A stretch of 13,199 nucleotides of DNA. Source: Thermoplasmata archaeon (GTDB lineage Archaea > Thermoplasmatota > Thermoplasmata > GCA-020350865). Location: the NCBI GenBank assembly GCA_020350865.1, contig CP070726.1, positions 628,905 through 642,103 of the forward strand, in the 5' to 3' direction. The translations under genes and the position numbers were made by a program. Of this stretch, positions 7,375-13,199 are shown piece after piece. Numbering within the stretch: the first letter of the stretch is position 1; each line of letters starts with the position of its first letter. The notes under the pieces were generated by a model that did not search any database, had not been told where the DNA came from, and was given only the letters and a program-made list of their open reading frames with translations.

Positions 7375-10097
7375 TTTTTCTCCCCTCCCGATTCGGAGAC
7401 AGCCTCAGCAGCGCGCGCTGCTACTCCAGAAGCTTGAATAACCGATTCTGTGATGTCCTTCGGGCTCTCGCAGTATCCAGCAACAAAGATCCCGGGCCGA
7501 GTGGTATCAACTGGGTTGTTTTGGCAGTTGGAAATTTTGAAGAATCCATCGGTTCCTACTTCCGAGCCAAGCACCTCGGCAAGTTTTCGTGTATCCTCTG
7601 CTGGCATTATCGCGGTGGAGAGGACAATGAAATCCACCTTGAGGTCCCTGATTTTGCCGCTCTGATCATCGATGTATGTTATATCGAGTTCTCCGGTCTC
7701 TGAATTCTCTCGTATCTCTCCAGGCTTGCCATGAATATAGGTTACCCCATAGTCCTTCCCGGCCCTCTCTGCATATTCATGAGCGCCTCTCCCAAAGGTT
7801 CTGAGGTCTGAGTAGAAAATGAACGATTCAATATCGTCATAATGCTCACGAGCAAGCATTGCATCCTTTGTTGAAAGCATACAGCAGACGCTGCAGCAAT
7901 AGGGACAGCCTTCTGGCCTGATATCCCTTGACCCCACGCAAGGGATGAAAGCCATCCGCTTGGGGTGTCGTTTGTCTGGTTCACACTCAAGGTGGCCCCC
8001 AGTGGGTCCCGAAGCACAAATCAGGCGTTCATATTCCATACTAGTGTAAACATTCGAATACTTACCATAACCGTACTCCGTAAGAGGAGTGGGATCATAG
8101 GTATCAAGGCCAATTGCGATTATTATCGCACCCACATTTAAATCGATAATTTGTTCTTTCTGAAGATGGTCTATGGCATTAGCCTCACAAGCTTTTTCAC
8201 ACTCTCCACACCATGAACAAGTTCCGCAGTTCAAGCATCTACCTGCCTCTGCCAAAGCCATTTCCTGCGTTAAACCCTGTGCTACCTCCTTGAAATTATG
8301 GATTCTTTCCTCGGCTTTTAACTCGGGTGTAATTACTCTCGGCTTCCTTTCAATGCCTGATACATCTATCTCTGATACCACAGGTTCCTCCTGGCTTTTC
8401 AGAATGCCCAAATCCTCACGCCTTAGGAATAGATCAATGGCTTTAGCGGCCTTTTTACCACCAGCAATAGCCTCGACAACGGTCTTAGGTCCTGTAACAG
8501 CATCACCACCAGCAAAAATATGTAGCACATCTGTTTGACATGTATTCGCGTCCGTTTTGAATGTCTCCCACTTGGTGGTCTTCAGTGATTCGTCCTGCAG
8601 GAACGATATGTCTGGTTTTTGACCTATTGCGGGTACCAACGCGTCTATTTCCATTTCAAATTCGGATCCTTCAATTGGCAAAGGCCTCCTCCGACCGGTT
8701 TCATCTGGCCCACCCAATTTCATCTTTATGCATTTCAGCCCAACAACTTTGCCTCTCTTTCCGATAATTTTTACAGGTGCTGTCAAGTATTGGATTTCCA
8801 CACCTTCTTTTATGGCTCCCTCAATTTCTTCATCCGATGCCGGCATTTCGGCCCTTGACCGCCGATACAAAATAAAGGCTTTCTTGGATCCTATTCTCAG
8901 TGCTGTTCTGACAACATCTATCGCAACGTTTCCCCCACCGATCACCGCGACCCTTTCGCCAATAAATATCTTTTTTCTGAGATTGATATCCCTAAGATAT
9001 TCTATACCATCGTACACACCGTCTAAATCCTCCCCTTCTATACCCAACCTGGCACTCTTATGGGCGCCGATCGCAATGAAGATAGCATCGAATCCTTGCT
9101 TTTTTAGATCATCTAATGTTAAATCTTTTCCGATTGGGGTATTTAATTTAATCTCGACACCTAATTTTTTAATATGCTCAATCTCGTTTTCCAGTATCTT
9201 TCTGGGTAACCTGTAATCTGGGATTCCGATGGCTAACATTCCTCCTGCTATGGGCAGGGCCTCGAAGATGGTTACATGATAGCCCATACGAATTAAATCA
9301 TACGCTGCACTTAATCCAGCAGGTCCAGAACCGACTATTGCCACCTTTTTTTGTTGTATGATTTCAATAGGCTCAATGTCTTTCAAAATATCTTGGGCGT
9401 GTTTCATTTCATAATCAGCGACAAATCTCTTAAGACCCCTAATAGATACAGGCTCGTCTACCTCGCCTCTTCTGCATATCGTTTCGCAAGGATGATGACA
9501 TACTCTGCCGCAAATACCTGGAAGCGGGTTCACTTCGCGATTGAGTTCTAGAGCTTCCTTGAGTTTTCCTTGTGCAATTAGTGCAATGTAGCCCTGAGTG
9601 TGCGTTTCTAAAGGACAGGCTGACTGGCATGGAGCCGTACCTCGCTTATCTATTGTCGCCTTCTTAGGAACCGCTTGTGGGAACGGAATATAAATCGCTT
9701 TGCGATCATTTAATTTCATATTGAATTCATTTGGCACACTTACTGGGCATGCCTCAAAACACTCTCCACAGCCAGTACATTTATTCCAATCTATATATGT
9801 TGGCTTTTTCCGTATCCTAACCTTGAAATTCCCAGGCCCCCCTTCGGTTGACAGTACCTCTGAGTAGGTGTGAATCGTGATGTTCGGGTGTTCTGCGCAC
9901 TCATTCATCTTCGGGGCAAGGATGCATATGGAGCAGTCGTTCGTTGGGAAAGTCTTATCCAAGAGCGCCATCGTGCCCCCTATGCTCGACTTTTTCTCAA
10001 CGAGGTGTACCTGAAGTCCACGATCCCCCAAGTCAAGGGCAGCCTGCATGCCTGCTACACCTCCGCCGATTACAAGTATATCCTTGCCCAAGGTCAC
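7371..10097 (-). CDS. HdrA-like flavoprotein with a complete GltD/NfnL-like NAD(P)H oxidoreductase inserted in it
   Basis: A 908-residue nested fusion. Residues 1-147 are the first half of an HdrA/QmoA-like protein: FAD motif GGGVAGMQAA (11-20), CSICILAPKM, and a ferredoxin site C107-C117. About 150-565 is a whole GltD-type module: Fe-S cysteines (CQSACP; CGRVCHHPCETIC), FAD motif GSGPAGLSAA (256-265), NAD(P)H motif GGGNVAID (387-394), YRRSRAEMPA (411-420) typical of NADPH-using members, and AGGDAVTGP (529-537). The linker ends in a dense C621-C637 cluster region. From about 650 the HdrA second half resumes (AIIIAIG, CVGSRD...CCSVCC, AGYCESPKDI). It stops where other HdrAs continue into two C-terminal ferredoxin sites, so those are absent. 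The GTG start overlaps the previous stop (GTGA) behind GAGAGGGGGTGA. It probably supplies NAD(P)H electrons, and perhaps a second bifurcating flavin, to the operon's complex. Confidence 0.92.
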   Translation of the reverse strand: MTLGKDILVIGGGVAGMQAALDLGDRGLQVHLVEKKSSIGGTMALLDKTFPTNDCSICILAPKMNECAEHPNITIHTYSEVLSTEGGPGNFKVRIRKKPTYIDWNKCTGCGECFEACPVSVPNEFNMKLNDRKAIYIPFPQAVPKKATIDKRGTAPCQSACPLETHTQGYIALIAQGKLKEALELNREVNPLPGICGRVCHHPCETICRRGEVDEPVSIRGLKRFVADYEMKHAQDILKDIEPIEIIQQKKVAIVGSGPAGLSAAYDLIRMGYHVTIFEALPIAGGMLAIGIPDYRLPRKILENEIEHIKKLGVEIKLNTPIGKDLTLDDLKKQGFDAIFIAIGAHKSARLGIEGEDLDGVYDGIEYLRDINLRKKIFIGERVAVIGGGNVAIDVVRTALRIGSKKAFILYRRSRAEMPASDEEIEGAIKEGVEIQYLTAPVKIIGKRGKVVGLKCIKMKLGGPDETGRRRPLPIEGSEFEMEIDALVPAIGQKPDISFLQDESLKTTKWETFKTDANTCQTDVLHIFAGGDAVTGPKTVVEAIAGGKKAAKAIDLFLRREDLGILKSQEEPVVSEIDVSGIERKPRVITPELKAEERIHNFKEVAQGLTQEMALAEAGRCLNCGTCSWCGECEKACEANAIDHLQKEQIIDLNVGAIIIAIGLDTYDPTPLTEYGYGKYSNVYTSMEYERLICASGPTGGHLECEPDKRHPKRMAFIPCVGSRDIRPEGCPYCCSVCCMLSTKDAMLAREHYDDIESFIFYSDLRTFGRGAHEYAERAGKDYGVTYIHGKPGEIRENSETGELDITYIDDQSGKIRDLKVDFIVLSTAIMPAEDTRKLAEVLGSEVGTDGFFKISNCQNNPVDTTRPGIFVAGYCESPKDITESVIQASGVAARAAEAVSESGGEKK

Positions 10098-11707
10098 TCA
10101 CCCCCTCTCGTGGCAAGGTCCAAGATAACGTTTATATCTGAGAGTTCGATTTTGTTCTCTGAGAGGTCAGAAGGCAATCTGCTGTTAGCAGCACATTTAA
10201 AGTGGACGAGACACTTTGGGCACGCGGTGACGAGGGTATTCGCCCCTTTGGCCACCATCCCCCTGAACTTTTGAAACTGAATCAGCCTTGTCAGCTGTCC
10301 GCAGTTAATCCAACCATTTGGACCACCGCAACAAGTCGCGTCCCTTCCCTCCAATCCGACCTCCACGAGTTTAAGGTCTGGGATCGAATTGAGTATCTTA
10401 CGGGGAGCATCAAAGACCTGGGCGTAACGACCGAGGCGGCACGGGTCCTGAAATGCTACGACGATGGGCAATGATTGGCTCGGGACAAGCTTTCCTTCTT
10501 CAATAAGCCTACTGAAGAACTCTGTGGTGTGTAGCACCTCAAAGCCAAGCTCCCCGAAGAACTTTGGGTAGTCCAGCTTGAGCGTCCTGAGCCCTTCAGC
10601 GCATGCCACAACAACCTGCTTCGCCCCAGAGCTTTTGATGTTCTCGATATTGATCCTGGCTAGCTCCTTGAAAGTCTCTTCGTCTCCTTTCCACAGCGAA
10701 TCGTGCCCGCAACAGCGTTCATCTGGAAGAACAACTGGTGTTAAGCCCGCTCGATTGAAGAGGGCAACAGTTGAACGTGCTATATTCAATGTTTCTGGGC
10801 CGATATTCGCCAGCTCACTGCCTTCTGGTGCATCGTTGAAAAGCACATGTTCAAAATAGGGTAGGCATCCCACGAAATAGAGAACATCCCACTTGTCGGA
10901 AATATTGAGTTCCTCTGATAGCCACCCTAGCCTCTTCTGCGTCAGGTTGCTCTCGGTCTGAAACTCGGAAATGAGTTCAAGCGCCTCTCCATGGGCACAG
11001 TGACCATTATCTCCGGCTGCCCTAGCCCTAGACCTTTCAGCCCTTATTAGTTCCTCGTACTTAACACCAGAAGGACAGCGTTGGCTGCACATCCCGCAGG
11101 TGAGACAGTCCCAGGCTCGCGGGAGAGTAGCCCTGTCCTCGCGGGGTCTGATCGATTTCGAAAACACATTAACAGAAGGAGAGTAGGTATTATCCACGCG
11201 TGTGATAGGGCAGCTCGACGCACACTTGTTGCACTCTATACAGTATTCGAAACCGGTTTTCTCTTCCCTAGCTTCGTGCACTCCGGGATTATTACCAGCT
11301 TTTGGGGCAAGGCTGTTGGGGCCAAGCTTCTGGATATGTTTTACGAAATCTGTTACGACCTGGGCGAACTTCAGTCCCTCAGAGGCGGAGATCCACTCCA
11401 ACCTCACCCGCTCTGGTTTTATTCCAAGGGTATCGAGGATACGTTTTACGCTGTCCATCCTCACCTGCGCCTTCTCATTGCCCGATATATAATGACAGTC
11501 GCCAGGATGACATCCAGTTACGAGGATCCCATCGGCCCTAGCCCTGAGTGCCTGAAGGATAAAATGGGGCTCTATTCTCCCAGAACACATAACCCGAATG
11601 ATACGAATATTGGGTGGATATTGAGACCTACTCACCCCTGCTAGGTCCGCACCTGCATAACTACACCAATTGCAGCAAAAAGCTATAATGCGGGGTTCCC
11701 AGCTCAA
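10094..11707 (-). CDS. MvhD-HdrC-HdrB fusion (heterodisulfide reductase catalytic-type module)
   Basis: A 537-residue three-part fusion. Residues 1-130 form an MvhD [2Fe-2S] domain (FCCNWC 10-15, CSGR 41-44, GCHPGDCHY 65-73), about 60% identical by eye to the one on the neighbouring HdrA. An HdrC-like domain carries two ferredoxin sites (C156-C166 and C201-C211). The HdrB part has two CCG units. The second is complete (C423; CCGG 459-462; CPKC 496-499), as needed for a noncubane [4Fe-4S] cluster. The first has C281, CCG 332-334 and then CAEG at 369-372, lacking the last Cys. HdrBC normally reduces a disulfide (CoM-S-S-CoB in methanogens); the substrate here is unknown, and the unit may only relay electrons. 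The start is TTG inside a TTGA overlap, supported by a perfect AGGAGGTG 5 bases upstream; no other start precedes FCCNWC. Confidence 0.9.
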   Translation of the reverse strand: MSWEPRIIAFCCNWCSYAGADLAGVSRSQYPPNIRIIRVMCSGRIEPHFILQALRARADGILVTGCHPGDCHYISGNEKAQVRMDSVKRILDTLGIKPERVRLEWISASEGLKFAQVVTDFVKHIQKLGPNSLAPKAGNNPGVHEAREEKTGFEYCIECNKCASSCPITRVDNTYSPSVNVFSKSIRPREDRATLPRAWDCLTCGMCSQRCPSGVKYEELIRAERSRARAAGDNGHCAHGEALELISEFQTESNLTQKRLGWLSEELNISDKWDVLYFVGCLPYFEHVLFNDAPEGSELANIGPETLNIARSTVALFNRAGLTPVVLPDERCCGHDSLWKGDEETFKELARINIENIKSSGAKQVVVACAEGLRTLKLDYPKFFGELGFEVLHTTEFFSRLIEEGKLVPSQSLPIVVAFQDPCRLGRYAQVFDAPRKILNSIPDLKLVEVGLEGRDATCCGGPNGWINCGQLTRLIQFQKFRGMVAKGANTLVTACPKCLVHFKCAANSRLPSDLSENKIELSDINVILDLATRGGE

Positions 11708-13199
11708 CCAGCCACCTCCTCCAATGCCGCTTCGATTTGCTTCGATATCTGTTCATCCCTGAAGTGACGCATTGACATGGCCCGAGAAGGACAAGTCACT
11801 GCGCATACGCCGCAACCTTTACAGAGTATCTGATTGATCCTTGAGATAAATACACCTATTTCGTTCTCCTCAAGCCTTGGGGCCCCAAACTCGCAGACTT
11901 CTTCACATGTCCCACATCCAACACATAGTTTATCGTCAACACATGCAGTTATGGCCTCCGTTTCTATCTTTCCTCTAGCCATAGGTATCGCAGCCTTAGC
12001 CGCGGAGGCAGAAGCTTGTGCAATTGTATCTGCAATATCTTTTGGCGATTGAGCGCATCCACATATGTATATCCCCATAGTGTTGGTCTCGACGGGGCCC
12101 AGCTTCGGATGTTTCTCCATGAAAAAACCGTCCCCGCTTCTGGGGATCTTCAACATCTTTTGTAATTCCCCAACCTCAATCTCGTTGGGTACCATGCCAA
12201 CAGATAATACTACAGCATCTGCATCAAGGAGAAGTGTCTCACCTGTCAATTCATCGAAAACCTCAACCTTCCTACCATCATCAATAACCTTTGGTTTCTT
12301 GTCCTTTCTATAGGAATTAATAAATTGTACACCCATCTTCGATGCTTCGGAGTACATCTCCTCTGTGCCTTTACTAAATGTCCTAATATCGCGGAATATT
12401 ATCCATACATTTACGCCTCTTTCCTTCAATCTGATTGCCTGTTTTATTGCGTTCTGACAACAATAACGAGAACATCCCGGGGTGCCCTTAGGGTTGTCTG
12501 GATCTCTTGAACCAACACACAATATATATACAACATTCTTTAATTTACTGTTATTGATCGTTAATTCATATACATCCCTAAATGACAGTTCCCTTTCAAC
12601 ATCCATATTCGTAACAACATTGGGGTATTCTCCATAACCGTATTCACCAACGGGATCGTACAAGGTTGCGCCGACTGCAATTATTATTGTACTCACATTG
12701 AGTTTAATATTAATATTCTCTCTGTGGTCCAACTGAATGGCATTTTGTTCGCACGCTTTTACACATTCGCCGCAGTTCGTACAGGCGTCGAAATCTATGG
12801 TATATGCTTCTGGATAAGTGTTATATTTGAAATAAATCACCTTCCGCGGGGGCACCCACGCACTATAACCATATTTTACATCAACAGGGCATACCTTTGA
12901 GCATTCCCCACAAAAATTACATTCCCCAATATCCACACCCCGTTCCCGTTGAGATATATCAACCTCAAAATTCCCAACAAAACCACTTACATTGACAACC
13001 TTGGCATTTGTTAATACATTAATATTCAACTCATCGATTTTCTTATAATATTCCTCAAGGATCTCATTTAAATCCATATTCTCTGGGGGTAGTTTTCCAA
13101 TTCTTGCAGCCATCCCGCCAATAAACGGTTTTTTTTCAACAATGGTCACATCAAAACCTTGGTTTTTAAGGTCTATTGCCGCTTGAATCCCAGCGATAC
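11704..13199 (-). CDS. HdrA-like flavoprotein with inserted two-cluster ferredoxin segment (N-terminus beyond window)
   Basis: The frame stays open to the right edge, so the gene is partial; about 497 residues are visible. The GTG at 13149 is not the start: upstream in-frame codons read GIAGIQAAIDLKNQGFDV, the FAD-binding beta-alpha-beta fold of HdrA. Numbered from that GTG, an inserted segment has two ferredoxin sites (CNFCGECSKVCP at 77-88 and CTNCGECVKACE at 123-134). CVGSRD...CSRYCC (211-231) is the mid-chain Fe-S region, ICGCAQSPKDI lies in the second FAD half, and two C-terminal ferredoxin sites close the chain (CVGCGTCEEVCE at 409-420, CKGCGVCAVTCP at 443-454). It is the most cluster-rich of the three HdrA paralogues and, unlike the other two, carries neither an MvhD nor a GltD module in the visible part. 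Overlap with the next gene is TTGA. Confidence 0.9.
   Translation of the reverse strand, partial: IAGIQAAIDLKNQGFDVTIVEKKPFIGGMAARIGKLPPENMDLNEILEEYYKKIDELNINVLTNAKVVNVSGFVGNFEVDISQRERGVDIGECNFCGECSKVCPVDVKYGYSAWVPPRKVIYFKYNTYPEAYTIDFDACTNCGECVKACEQNAIQLDHRENINIKLNVSTIIIAVGATLYDPVGEYGYGEYPNVVTNMDVERELSFRDVYELTINNSKLKNVVYILCVGSRDPDNPKGTPGCSRYCCQNAIKQAIRLKERGVNVWIIFRDIRTFSKGTEEMYSEASKMGVQFINSYRKDKKPKVIDDGRKVEVFDELTGETLLLDADAVVLSVGMVPNEIEVGELQKMLKIPRSGDGFFMEKHPKLGPVETNTMGIYICGCAQSPKDIADTIAQASASAAKAAIPMARGKIETEAITACVDDKLCVGCGTCEEVCEFGAPRLEENEIGVFISRINQILCKGCGVCAVTCPSRAMSMRHFRDEQISKQIEAALEEVAG
11713..11720 (-). promoter_or_regulatory. Perfect Shine-Dalgarno for a TTG start
   Basis: AGGAGGTG on the minus strand is fully complementary to the CACCTCCT 3' end typical of 16S rRNA, and lies 5 bases before the TTG at 11707. 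It sits within the last codons of the upstream HdrA gene. This supports the rare TTG as a genuine start and implies reinitiation or coupling at the TTGA overlap. Confidence 0.7.

Noticed and set aside
7371..10097. Interpretation as two or three genes fused by sequencing error or misassembly
   Set aside because: The frame is uninterrupted for 908 codons, the linker has typical GltD C-terminal and ferredoxin residues, and the insertion point matches the inserted segment of a sister HdrA; still listed as a check in the findings.
11081..11644. A 187-codon plus-strand open frame opposite the MvhD-HdrC-HdrB gene
   Set aside because: Lies wholly over three recognisable domains on the other strand and has no family resemblance.

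Overview
The window looks archaeal, most likely euryarchaeal. The grounds are the C-terminal end of an archaeal Lhr-type helicase at the left edge, a coenzyme F420-type FrhB protein, the split (separate-domain) form of glutamate synthase, and Shine-Dalgarno sites that closely match an archaeal anti-SD. An affiliation with methanogens, methane oxidisers (ANME) or Archaeoglobi would fit the Hdr/FrhB content, but I cannot place it further from sequence alone. There are no RNA genes, insertion sequences or CRISPR arrays, and no gene-free stretch longer than 192 bases.

Layout: (1) 1-372, + strand, the 3' end of the helicase gene. (2) 469-1581, - strand, a short glutamate-dehydrogenase family enzyme, converging with the helicase and preceded by a 192-base intergenic region. 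(3) 1774-13199, - strand, one tightly packed operon that runs off the right edge. In transcription order it encodes: an HdrA paralogue with an inserted two-cluster ferredoxin segment (5' end missing); an MvhD-HdrC-HdrB three-domain fusion; an HdrA split by a complete GltD/NfnL-like NAD(P)H-dependent flavoprotein module; an HdrA-MvhD fusion; an FrhB-like protein; the GXGXG beta-helix domain of glutamate synthase (GltB3); and the ferredoxin-FMN synthase domain (GltB2). Neighbouring genes overlap by 4 to 17 bases or lie 24 bases apart, so they should be co-transcribed and translationally coupled.

Working together (inference): the three HdrA flavoproteins, two MvhD [2Fe-2S] domains and the HdrBC module form the core of a soluble, possibly flavin-bifurcating, electron-transfer complex. 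The GltD module would add an NAD(P)H port and FrhB an F420 (or ferredoxin) port. GltB2/GltB3 would be the output or input enzyme, reducing 2-oxoglutarate plus an amino group to glutamate. No glutaminase (GltB1) domain is visible, so it is either encoded elsewhere or not used. The downstream dehydrogenase provides a second glutamate-forming (or glutamate-degrading) reaction. The combination of Hdr modules with all the pieces of a GltB/GltD system, including a GltD nested inside an HdrA, is the most noteworthy content of the window.
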